From Owenia fusiformis (taxonomy: Eukaryota > Annelida > Polychaeta > Sabellida > Oweniidae), in the NCBI GenBank assembly GCA_903813345.2, contig CAIIXF020000012.1, positions 35,570,528-35,634,527 on the forward strand: 64,000 nucleotides of DNA. The letters run 5' to 3'. This document shows positions 1-10,500 of the stretch, piece after piece (the first letter of the stretch is position 1; every line of letters starts with the position of its first letter). The notes under the pieces are model-generated. The model was not told where the DNA came from. It saw only the letters and a list, made by a program, of their open reading frames with translations, and did no database searches. The translations under genes and the position numbers were made by a program.

Positions 1-714
1 TAAAATGACCAAATACAAGTATACCTATGGCATCTGTGACTTATAAAATAACCAAATACAAGTATACTTATGACATATGTGACCTCTAAAATAATTCAAT
101 TCAAGTATGTCATTGCATTTGTTGACTCAACACTAGCACTGTATATATCAATTGTATCTAGAGGCTCTCTAAAATAATTCAATTCAAGTATGTCATTGCA
201 TTCGTGGACTCAACACTGTAATATATCAATTGTATCTAGAGGCTCTCTAAAATAATTCAATTCAAGTATGTCATTGCATCTGTGGACTCAACAATGTAAT
301 ATATCAATTGTATCTAGAGGCTCTCAAAAATAATCAAATTCAGACAAATCAATGGTATATGTGTCTTTTTCAACAATCGAATTCAAACAAATCAATTGTA
401 TATGTGTCTTCTTGAACAATCAAATTCAAACAAATCAATGGTATATGTGTCTTCTTCAACAATCAAATTCAAACAAATCAATCGTATAGGCTATGTGTCT
501 TCTTGAACAATCAAATTCAAACAAATCAAGGGTATGTGTGTCTTCTTGAACAATCAAATTCAAACAAATCAAAGGTATATGTGTCTTCTTGAACAATCAA
601 ATTCAAACAAATCAATGGTATATGTGTCTTCTTGAACAATCAAATTCAAACAAATCAATGGTATATGTGTCTTCTTGAACAATCAAATACAAGTTTATCA
701 GTAAATCTTTTTAC
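1..714 (-). repeat. Intron of left 2A gene: arrays of 43-bp and ~78-bp units
   Basis: Read on the minus strand, this is the part of the first intron next to the 2A exon that ends at 715. It consists of three tandem blocks. Positions 1-120 hold 43-bp units like those at 58245-58730. Positions 110-330 hold about three ~78-bp units containing CTCTCTAAAATAATTC. Positions 331-690 hold about eight 43-bp units containing CAATCAAATTCAAACAAATC. On the minus strand each unit contains a pyrimidine/T-rich stretch ending in AG (TTATTTTAG or TTGTTCAAG), so all three blocks look like descendants of one splice-acceptor-bearing unit. The gene body lies left of the window. Confidence 0.75.
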
Positions 715-886
715 CTAGTGGGTTTGGCCCTGGGTTGGTTTCAATCCCAGCTCTCATTAAAAGTTGTCGTATTAATCGTAAGGAGACGGGGCTGTTTCTG
801 TATGCTGAGGGGTCTCTGTTTTCCGAATGTCCTCGATGTATAAACATCCCTATGGCTCCGCGCCACTGTTGTGTTGAAATACCCAT
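715..886 (-). CDS. First coding exon with 2A-like leader, left paralogue (partial gene)
   Basis: This exon encodes 57 residues from the ATG at 886: a basic leader with WRGAIGMF, then a short hydrophobic stretch LLMRAG, then the 2A-like motif GIETNPGP and NPL. A 2A motif makes the ribosome release the chain between G and P, so the leader would come off as a separate peptide. The exon ends CTAG|GTAAAAAG, a good donor that leaves codon phase 1, exactly as in the right copy. Against the right copy (59147-59318) I count seven substitutions, five synonymous and two changing residues (E/A, R/Q), which supports real coding under constraint. The D of the usual D(V/I)ExNPGP consensus is G here, so skipping efficiency is uncertain. 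The downstream exon is outside the window. Confidence 0.75.
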
Positions 887-1358
887 GGTTCAGAGTCTCC
901 TCTCCAAATAGAATATGTCAGCTTGGTACAATAATCATATGGTTGAAAGTCCCTTTATGGTTCTGGGCTGAGCCACTGTAGTGTTGAAATACCCATGGTT
1001 TAGAGTCTCCACTCCAAATAGAATATGTCAGCTTGGCATAATAATCATATGGTTGAAAGTCCCTTTATGGTTCTGGGCTGAGTCACTGTAGTGTTGAAAT
1101 ACCCATGGTTCAGAGTCTTCACTCCAAATAGAATATGTCAGCTTGGCATTATAACAGGCCTGTCAACTTGGGAACACCTAACATGAGTGACTTGGAAATG
1201 TTGAACACCTCCCCTCAAAATGTGGACACCTTGGTCCAAATCTGAACACCTTGATCCAAATTTTGAACACCTTGGTTTAGATTTTATTACATCTTGCCAA
1301 ATTTTGAACACCTCAAAATTTTCGCGCTCGCTACGCTCGCGTTTCAGACATCCATCAA

Positions 1359-1393
<35 letters not shown>

Positions 1394-1860
1394 AGGTACG
1401 AAAAATTTCAAACGGAATGCGTGACATATCCGTAATTCGCGTGAAAAGTCCGAACAAAATGCGTACGTTTTTTTCCCGTCGTTCGTATTTTTGCTGTGTA
1501 GACGATCTTTTTTAGAAAATTTTCTCCAGAAATATTTTTGCGTGACAATTACCAGGTAAAATGCGTATTTGCGTGACATTTTCTGTCACGCAAAAATAAC
1601 TGGCGTGACTTCAAATTCTTCAGCAAATGCGTGACAAATACGCAAATTGCGGGACAGTTGACAGGCCTGTTATAATCATATGGTTGAAAGTCCCTTTATG
1701 GTTCTGGGCTGAGTCACTGTAGTGTTGAAATACCCATGGTTCAGAGTCTCCTCTCCAAATAGAATATGTCAGCTTGGCATTATAATCATATGGTTGAAAG
1801 TCCCTTTATAGTTCTGGACTGAGACACTGTTTTGACGATTGTTGTGATGTATTACCCATG
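887..1860 (-). repeat. Tandem repeats of the 5' end of the 2A exon
   Basis: Upstream of the left 2A exon, a ~110-bp unit is repeated about four times, interrupted by a MITE at 1154-1670. Each unit contains, on the minus strand, the start context and first codons of the exon (ATGGGTATTTCAACA), at ATGs 996, 1106 and 1737. In each unit this is followed by a rapid stop. The ATG at 996 opens MGISTLQWLSPEP-stop; the ATGs at 1106 and 1737 open MGISTLQ-stop. A more diverged unit at 1859 reads MGNTSQQSSKQCLSPEL-stop. The right locus has only the diverged unit. If these units are within the transcript they are upstream ORFs; if promoter, they are repeated core sequence. Confidence 0.7.
1154..1670. mobile_element. 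MITE with TIR ACAGGCCTGTCAACT, TATA duplication
   Basis: This 517-bp non-coding element has perfect 15-bp terminal inverted repeats (ACAGGCCTGTCAACT at the left, AGTTGACAGGCCTGT at the right) flanked by TATA at 1150-1153 and 1671-1674. A neighbouring unit of the host repeat, near 1770, shows the uninterrupted sequence GCATTATAATCATATGG, which confirms the insertion boundary. The boundary is ambiguous between a 4-bp TATA and a 2-bp TA duplication. The inside holds a run of about 33 G at 1360-1392 and many GCGTGACA-like words. No transposase is present. Confidence 0.8.
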
Positions 1861-4540
1861 CTTCAGTGGAATTGCCTCATCTACAAGTAGAATGTGTTAT
1901 ACTGAAATTTCTTTTTTACCTCATAGCAATTCAGATAATAAAGTTACCTTTTGACTTGATATTCAATCTAGTTTACTTTTAAAGTTTCATTTTGCCTTGT
2001 CACTCCAGATACCATACAAAATACTGATCTAAGTATAGTCTCAAACCCTGGGCAAACTAGTCTCATAGTAGACTAGTGTTATTAAATTACATACTGCTAT
2101 AGCTGAATAAATGGTGCCATATATCCTGACAATAAATGAAAGTCTATAGGCCTAGAATAATCTACACTGTTGCTCATGAATATGGAATATTTTCCAATTC
2201 ACCATTGATTTCAACTTATTCTATGCCCCCTCCAAGTTAAGTGAATGGGATTTTCAAATCTTATTTCATAGACCAGTCAGGAAAAATCAACAGAACACAT
2301 TTGTAATTAACAATATATTTCATTTCCCAGGAATCAATCTACCAGAATCCATTGAAATCTTGGAGAATATTTTTTGGTAAAAAGAGTGTATTCTTGGCAT
2401 ATATTTTACAGATTTTGTGATATGGCTTATATTCCATATTTATGGGCAATGGTAAGAGGAGGGAAAGCCCCAGAGTTTAAAGATGGCAGACATAATTACG
2501 TCTCTTGCTTACCACCTTCGTTCGTTCGAATTTTCATTGGCTAGTTATCAAATACTACACTTGTAATTGATTTAGGCATATTCCGTACACCTTTATTTAT
2601 CTTGAACTAATTCAGTGTAAACCATTATCTAAATGAATGCATGATCACCTTATAACCAGGACTCTAAAATATGGTTTAAAGTGCTTTACCCTTGCAGTAC
2701 CATTTATCTAATTGTTATTACCATCAGTATTACCAGTTTGATGGTGTTTAGTAGTTAGAGATAAGCCACCATATGAATAACAGTAAAAGAGCAAATAGTT
2801 TGTTTCAAAATGTGATATATTTGCGATTTTCGCTCAAATATTAGTAGGAAAAGGGTTAAATAATTAATGAACAAGGTATACTATGTTTTCAACTGTATGA
2901 TAATACATAATAACCATAACCTAATGATTTTGACAAGGTTTCTGACATCCATCCTTCATATTTTACCTTGTAAGGCTAGAAAATGACGCTTTTTGCCGTT
3001 TTTTACCATTTTTCGCAAAAACGTCGGTAGGGGGGGGGGGGTCAAACGTCGATTTTAGGAACCGAATTTTTTCAGCTTAAACTTTACTATCAAGAGCCCA
3101 TCTTGGCTGAACTGCATCTTGCTAGCATGAAAAAGCCATATTCTGGAACACCCTACGATCATTTGTTTGTCGACTTTTGACCAATCAGTGATGTATGTAT
3201 GTCATCTCAATAGAAACAGGTTTACATTATAAGCATATATCATCTTTGAACTCTGGTGTTATTCCCCCACCGAGCAATGGTGTTGTTAAAATGGGAATTC
3301 CCCTTAAATATTTGCAGCACTAATTTCCAGTTGTCACTTTTCATATTATTTTTTTATGTTATTTATGTAATATTTATTTACTTATGGCATTTATTTTGGC
3401 CAATTGGCAGTAGGATGTTTAATGAGTTGACTGATATAATTTTCCTATCAGACTATAGAGTATACCGTGAAATAAAGCTAACGATTGTGAAAATTATAAA
3501 CTGCTAACATTACATCTCAAAGGAAATAATAGACACAAAGGGTAACTCCCCTAAAACACACAAAGTCCATGTATTTTAAGAGCCCATGTAAAAACAACCT
3601 ATTGATAAATAAATTATGAATGTATTTATCCATATAATATTTCACTGTGGTCCTTTAATTGCTTATTTTCTAGATAATTCTGAACCAATTTTGTTTTTTT
3701 ACTTGATTGTTCATTAGTTTTGGAATGAGGGTTCAACCATTATACAGAAAAACTATAAAAATACAAACCTCACTCCTTGTTCATACTATTATTAAATGTT
3801 TAGAATAAACAAGAGTCTTGAAGATGCTTGATATTCTAGCTGATTAAATAGAAATGCCCCTGCATTATGTTTTCCTGATCATTGCCATTTGGATTCTTCC
3901 TAAAATGGGGATTCCCCGTAAAATACAACTCTGTAATTCCCAGGTCTCATATTAGCTTGTGGTGCCATCTTTATGTTTGCTTGAAATTTTTATTCATGTG
4001 TTCTTCATTTGTATTTCATATTGTTGCAAAGTATATTACTCAGTGACGCATGAGTGTAAGCCACATGTGAGCAAAGTTTTGTGGGGGGTTTGTGCGGTTC
4101 TTCCCCCAAGAAAATTTTGAAAATGAGATTGCAATTGGGGCGTTTTAAAATACAAAATTCTGACTTATATGGCTAAGAAAATGGGAATTATTTGCCAATT
4201 TTATCCATTTTCAAAGTATGTGGCGATTCAATCTAAAAAGGAACTCTTCTCATTTTGAGAGTATGTCATTGCGTTTTATGCGTATATGACGCTACGCCAT
4301 GATAGTAACTGATTAATGTTGGAGAGTGTTTAAGTAGATGGTGCAACCCTCGTAGTAAACATTATTGGGTGTTCATATAGATAACAACTGATAAAAATGT
4401 AGTTATGTGAAGAATATTCAAGCACATTGCTTTTTTTATAATTATATATTTTCACTTTGTTCATACAACCATTTGGGTGACTTGCATTTTGCATCAATGT
4501 TCAGCAATTAGCGTTTGGTGTTTGACATCTGTAACAAGTT
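1861..4540. other. Intergenic, no gene seen
   Basis: 1861-2150 is still alignable by eye to 59430-59740, for example CTCATAGCAATTCAGATAATAAAG and CCAGATACCATACAAAA, so the segmental duplication of the 2A locus ends near 2150. The rest is AT-rich sequence with no ORF I can attribute to a family. A short G run lies near 3030. I see no clear inverted repeat or tandem array. Confidence 0.5.
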
Positions 4541-5545
4541 GTTACTCTTTTTGTAATTTGCAAGTAGCGTGAATTCCTGCATGTTGCAATAATTGTATCC
4601 AAATTGTTACAAAATAATACACAGGGCCTTTAATGATCCATGTGCATGTTGCAATTATTGTATCCAAATTGGTTCAAAATAATACACAGGGCCTTTAAAT
4701 GATTCATCTGCATGTTGCAATAATTGTATCCAAATTGGTTCAAAATAATACACAGGGCCTTTAAATGATCCATGTGCATGTTGCAATAATTGTATCCAAA
4801 TTGGTTCAAAATAATACACAGGGCCTTTATATGATCCAGAATGATACATAGGGCCTTTAAATGATCAACCTGCATGTTGCAATAATTGTATCTAAATTGG
4901 TTCAAAATAATACACATGGCCTTTAAATGATCCACTTGCATGTTGCAATAATTGTATCCAAATTGGTTCAAAATAATACACAGGGCCTTTAAATGATCCA
5001 GAATGATACACGGGACCTTTAAATGATCCATGTGCATGTTGCAATTATTGTATCCAAATTGGTTCAAAATAATACACAGGGCCTTTAAATGATCAACCTG
5101 CATGTTGCAATAATTGTATACAAATTGGTTCAAAATAATACACATGGCCTTTAAATGATCAACCTGCATCTTGCAATAATTGTATACAAATTGGTTCAAA
5201 ATAATACACAGGGCCTTTAAATGATCCACCTGCATCTTGCAATAATTGTATCCAAATTGGTTCAAAATAATACACAAAGCCTTTAAATGATCCATGTGCA
5301 TGTTGCAATTATTGTATCCAAATTGGTTCAAAATAATACACAGGGCCTTTAAATGATCCACCTGCACGTTGCAATAATTGTCTCCAAATTGGTTCAAAAT
5401 AATACACATGGCCTTTAAATGATCCAGAATGATACACAGGGCCTTTAAATGATCCATGTGCATGTTGCAATTATTGTATCCAAATTGGTTCAAAATAATA
5501 CACAGGGCCTTTAAATGTTCCACCTGCATGTTGCAATAATTGTAT
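4541..5545. repeat. 66-bp minisatellite, about 14 units
   Basis: The unit contains GCATGTTGCAATAATTGTA and CACAGGGCCTTTAAATGATC and repeats every 66 bp, with several partial sub-duplications (GATCCAGAATGATACAC). Because 66 is a multiple of three, one minus-strand frame stays open for 299 codons with the period of 22 residues (..HLKALCIILNQFGYN..). I take that as a by-product of the repeat rather than a gene: there is no start context, no splice partner, and a second frame is also open in part. Confidence 0.85.
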
Positions 5546-5630
5546 CATATGGCAAGTGGTGACATTTTGCATGTTAATGCCTTGTGTTTTATCTCATTTT
5601 ATTTTACCTCCTTTGCAACTACAGCCAAAT

Positions 5631-5694
5631 TAAATAGATTAAAATTCCTCAATTCACTAACCTTTTATTGAATTGAGGAATTTTAATCTATTTA
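5631..5694. repeat. Perfect 26-bp inverted repeat with 12-bp loop
   Basis: The left arm 5631-5656 (TAAATAGATTAAAATTCCTC then AATTCA) is the exact reverse complement of the right arm 5669-5694. The loop is CTAACCTTTTAT. The words ACAGCCAAATT flank the left arm and recur at about 5727. It may be a small foldback or MITE remnant, or a recent inverted duplication. Confidence 0.85.
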
Positions 5695-5819
5695 ACCATA
5701 CACCTAACCAATGAACAATTTCGGATACAGCCAAATTGATGAACTTGATGTCCAGTGTTTGGATCTAACGAAAATGTAACCTTGATGGTTAGGTATTTTG
5801 AAGCTTTGATGCTTTGATA

Positions 5820-6384
5820 GCTGTTCGGCTCACACAGTGAGCCTATGGGATCGACCAGGTGTCCGTCTGTCAGTTGGTCTGTCCGTGTGGACCCTGAAGA
5901 AAGTTAACTAATATCACAATCAAATCAAGACAAATGAATGAAGACACTAATGCAGCAACGACAAATGACGTCCGTTGGTCCGTCCATCCATCCATCCATC
6001 AGCATTGGCCGCACAAATTAAAACTGCTATCCCAATTGAGTTATATCCACATTCATTTTATGCATATCCATAATGCCTATTTGGACTATCATCGCCATTT
6101 GCAAAGTTCGCCCAGTTTCGGAGAAATTGCTGATTTTGCCGTCAAAAAGTCAAATTTTCTGTAAATACTAGACACTTTGTTGAAGTAGAACTTTCAAATA
6201 ACTTGTAATAGTTGCTGTCAGTGGCGTAGGAACAATGTACGCCAAAACGCCAGTGCGTAGTGTTGAAAAGTGAGAATAAAAAAGAATTTTCCTATGTTCT
6301 TTAGTCATATTTTCTCATTGTTCATAAATTGTAAAAGTAATCTCGAGCACACTAGCCTAAAGAAATGTTTTGTGGATACCATAT
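5820..6384. other. Dispersed repeat remnant, no gene
   Basis: This stretch shares words with 38510-38990: ATTAAAACTGCTAT, CACATTCATTTTATGCATATCC and GTCAAAAAGTCAAATT. In both places a short frame reads (HNA..L.YH.H..S.P.F.EIA.F.VKKSN), so this is a dispersed repeat rather than a gene. CAGTGGCGTAGGAA at about 6220 resembles one end of a common animal DNA-transposon family, and its complement CCTACGCCCCTGG lies near 38492. Confidence 0.5.
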
Positions 6385-6948
6385 TGTGAAGTTTCTGGTC
6401 CTGCTTCCACAAAAATCATAGAATTGGTAACGTGCTCTATTAAACCAAAAACCCCGAATATGTCACTTACCGTCTTGTTCTCATTTATAAGGCTCTATGG
6501 AAGACTCACTGTGTGATTAATTGTGGACAAATGACAACTGTGGACAAGTATGATTTCGCAATTGTGGACAAAGTGTAATTGCACAATTGTGGACAAATAG
6601 TAATTGCACAATTGTGGACAAATGACAACTGTGGACAAAAGTGATTTCACAATTGTGGGCAAAGTGTAATTGTACAATTGTGGACAAATGACAGCTGTGG
6701 ACAAATATGATTTCACAATTGTGTGGACAAAGTGTAATTGTACAATTGTTGACAAATGACAGCTGTGGACAAATATGTCTGAGTTATATTAGGCCAGCAT
6801 GGGGAATATAAAATCGGTAAATAATATAAGTTGAAACTCAAGGAAAATTTGGGCAGCACTTCCCCTAGTATCAGTGAAAATCAGATTGGGGAGGGGAAAA
6901 TTTGGGCAGCACTTCCCCTAGTATGAGTGAAAAACAGATTTGGGAAGG
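6385..6948 (-). repeat. Element 2 3' LTR, distal part
   Basis: It matches 21633-22196 without a difference I could see. It contains a short-period array at 6520-6770 of CAATTGTGGACAAA-like words, alternating with TGACAACTGTGGACAAA, and two copies of AAATTTGGGCAGCACTTCCC. The LTR is interrupted after GGGAAGG by element 1. Confidence 0.9.
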
Positions 6949-7359
6949 TGCCAAAGAAGCCATCTACTATATTACCTTACGGAGTCCTCGCTGTAATCTC
7001 CTTGTGGGGCGCCCCGGACGTAACGATTGTCGATGTCGATATATATGTAGAGTACTTCATGTATTGTAATGTTGATAGTTACTTTTAATTCTAATTAGTT
7101 CTAACTAGGTTTCATCTGTGGTCCTAATTATCTTATTTCTAATCATCTCATTTCTAGTTGTCTCATTTCTACCCAGCTCATCTCATCTCTGCATTTTGCC
7201 TGTTTACTCTCAATGCAACTTTTCTCAACTGAACTTATGTGCACTTTGTTTCTGTGTTTTTGACCTCTATTGATTAGCCTCACTAATTATAAGCCTATTT
7301 GAATTCATAAAAACATTGTGATTTACTATTCATAACAACTTTCTTAATTTTATATCACA
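6949..7359 (-). repeat. Element 1 3' LTR
   Basis: A 411-bp terminal repeat starting TGCCAAAGAAGCC and ending TTATATCACA (plus strand), identical by eye to 13620-14030. Confidence 0.95.
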
Positions 7360-7375
7360 TCTCCCCCCTTTTAGA
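7360..7375 (-). other. Element 1 polypurine tract
   Basis: On the minus strand this reads TCTAAAAGGGGGGAGA immediately before the 3' LTR. It is the expected plus-strand DNA priming site. Confidence 0.85.
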
Positions 7376-7589
7376 GATGGCGATACTCAGCCAGCTTAAG
7401 GGGAAAAAAATCCTAAGTTCCTTTGGGATTACAAAAGTCTCTCAGATGGTTTATCTAAGCAAAATTCTTTTTTATTTTTTATTTAAAATTTCACTCTCAA
7501 GTATAAAATTATCACTGTCTCACCAAATCTAAACAAATAAGTGTCTCTTTCACTATTATATCTTCTACATTCTCATTTGCTACAATTTG

Positions 7590-10500
7590 TTACAATCTGG
7601 ATAATGCATCAGCACATCCATTGTTTATGCCAGATCTGTGTATAACCTTAAAGTCATATTGCTGTAAGGTTAACGACCATCTTGTAAGTCTGTGATTGGT
7701 ATTCAGCATCTTGTTCAGCCACTTTAAGGGATTATGGTCTGTTATGACCACAAATCTTCTCCCTAACAAGTAGTATCTCATGTATTGAACTGCCCATACG
7801 ATTGCCAAACATTCCTTCTCTATTACTGCATAATTCTGTTCTCTTGGTAGTAACTTACGACTTAAGTACATGATTGGGTGCTCTCCATCATCAAAATCTT
7901 GGCTCAAAACTCCAGAAATACCCACATCTGATGCATCTGTAATTACCAGAAATGTTCTTGTGAAGTCAGGACTACTCAAGATTGTGTCAGAACACAATAG
8001 TTTCTTCAATTGATCATGTGCTTTCTGTTCTCGGTCTCCCCATGGTATTTTCACTGGTATGGATTTCTTGGTCAATTCTGTCAGGGGGAAAGCAATTTCT
8101 GCATATTTTGGAACAAACTTCCTAAAATAGCCTGTCATTCCCAAAAATGTTCTCAAATTCTTCTTGGTCGTAGGTTTCTCCAATCTCTGTATAGCTTCTG
8201 TCTTCTCAATACTTGGCTTAATTGTACCACCTCCAACAATGTGACCCAGATATTCAACTTCTTCAAAAGCAAATCTACACTTTGACGGCTTTGCAGTCAA
8301 GTTGTGTTTTCTCAATCTATCAAGAATGTTTCTGACATCATGAAGGTGTGAATCAAAATCAGTGCTGAATACAACCAAATCATCGAAATATGCATCAGAG
8401 TATTCTTCAGCTCCTTCAAGCATCCTGTCCATTGCTCTCTGAAAGGTGGCAGGTGCACCATGTAACCCAAAAGGCATTCTTATAAATTGGAACGTGCCGA
8501 AGGGAGTTAGTACTGACGTCTTCTCTTTAGAATCACTACTAAGGGGAATTTGCCAAAAACCTCTGCAAAGATCCATTACAGTTATGAAAACAGCAGTGGC
8601 AAGACCATCGAGTATTTCATCTATTCTTGGCATAGGATATGCATCAAACTCTGTAACTTTATTCAAATCTCGAAAGTCTACACAGTCTCGGAGTTCTCCA
8701 TTTTTCTTTGGTACAAAAACAAAGTTTGAGCCCCATTCACTCATAGATGGTTCCATTATTCCCTTAGATATCATTTTATCTACCTTTTCCTTCATTAATT
8801 CAATGTATGCCTTAGGGAATCGTCTCAGCCTCTGTCTCACTGGTTTGTTGTCTTTGGTGTTGATGTGATGGGTAATTAAGTCTGTAATTCCAGGCTCATC
8901 AGACAGCACATCATTGTACTCATCAAGAAGTGCTACAATTTGCTTCTCTTGCTCTTCAGTGAGAGTTGGTGAAATGTTAAATTTATGTTCATTCTCTTTA
9001 TCATCTATAATCGGCCACTGTATTGACATGTACTCTTCTGCATCATCATTATCACTGTCTCTATCTATATCATCATTTTCAATGGTTTGTAGAGTGAAAC
9101 AGCAGAAATCATCAGAATTGTGATATCTTTTCAGGAGATTCACATGGTATGTTTTTGTCTTGTTGCCCATCTGTATGTCATAATTGACTTTGTTGCATCT
9201 CTTTATGATTTTAAATGGTCCTTGCCATTTTGCTTGAAGCTTCATCTCACTAGAAGGAAGCAATAATAAAACTTGGTCTCCTGGTTTATATTCTATGTCA
9301 CGAGATTTTTCATCATAGTAGGCTTTCTGGTTGTGTTTTGCTCTGATTACTTTATCTTTCACTATCTCATGCATTGATTCTAATTTTTCTCTCATCTTTG
9401 TGATATGCTCAATAACATTTGTAGAAACATCTCTTTTGGGTTCCCATCTCTCACTCAAAACATCTATTGGGCCTCTCACTTCTCTCCCATAAAGCAACTC
9501 GAATGGGGAAAACCCAGTTGTAGCATGTGGGACCTCACGATAAGCAAATAACAGGTATGGAAGAAAAATATCCCAATTTTCTGGCTCATCTTCTGTTAGC
9601 TTTTTGATCATTTTCACAAGTACTCCGTTGTATCTCTCTGTCTGACCATTTGTCTGTTGGTGGTATGGAGTTGTTTTTATCCCATTTATTTTCATCATCT
9701 TGTACATTTCCTGCATCAATTTAGAAAGGAAATTTGTACCTTGATCTGTTAAAATCTCTTTGGGAACTCCAACTCTACTGAACTGCTTCATCAATTCTTC
9801 AGCTACTTTCTTAGAATCAGTTTTTTTCATTGGTACAGCTTCTGGGAATTTAGTTCCGTAGTCAGTTGTAACTAAGATATACTTGTTTCCTCTTTTGGAT
9901 CTTTCTAAGGGACCAACTATGTCCATACCTATTCTGCTAAATGGTTCAGTAATGACTGGTAAGGGTATCATCTTGGCTCTGTTTGATAACATTTTCCTCG
10001 ATGTCTTTTGGCATACATCACAGCTGTTGCAAAATCCTTTTACATCTCTGTGAATTCCTGGCCAAAACATCTTCTTCATTATTCTTGAGGTCGTTTTCTG
10101 AATTCCAAGGTGACCAGACAATGGTATATTGTGTGCCAATTCTAGGACCTTCTTCCGACATTGGCGTGGTACTACTATCTGTTCAATAATATCACCACTT
10201 AAATTCTCAACTCTTCTGATAACCATATTATCTTTCTTTATGAAGTATGGTGTATCTTGTTGTTCAGCAGGCATATCTAAGAGTGCTTTTCTCACATTTG
10301 ATAGAGTTGGATCTGTGTTTTGTAACTGTATCAACTTATCTCTATTTATGTCATCTATGTTTATCTCTGTGTCGTCGTGTGTATATGCTTTTCTTCTTTG
10401 AAGTCTCTTTTCTCTTCTGCTCTTCTTTTGTTTCTCTCTTATTTGTGGATAAAATACTGATTCATCAAAGTTAAACGGTAATTCTTCCGAATTTGTGGAT

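Noticed and set aside
4630-5529. 299-codon minus-strand ORF with a 22-residue repeat
   Set aside because: It exists only because a 66-bp minisatellite is divisible by three. There is no signal peptide, splice context or related family, and another frame is partly open too.
5934-6164. 76-codon ORF and its partner at 38510-38713 with similar residues
   Set aside because: Both are parts of a dispersed repeat; similarity covers non-coding flanks as well, and no start or splice context is shared.
6520-6770. DnaA-box-like TTGTCCACA words in the LTR of element 2
   Set aside because: This is a eukaryotic LTR minisatellite. The match to the bacterial box is by chance of the repeat unit and is not exact.
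8446-8868. 140-codon plus-strand ORF opposite the reverse transcriptase
   Set aside because: Antisense shadow of a conserved pol domain; no family match.
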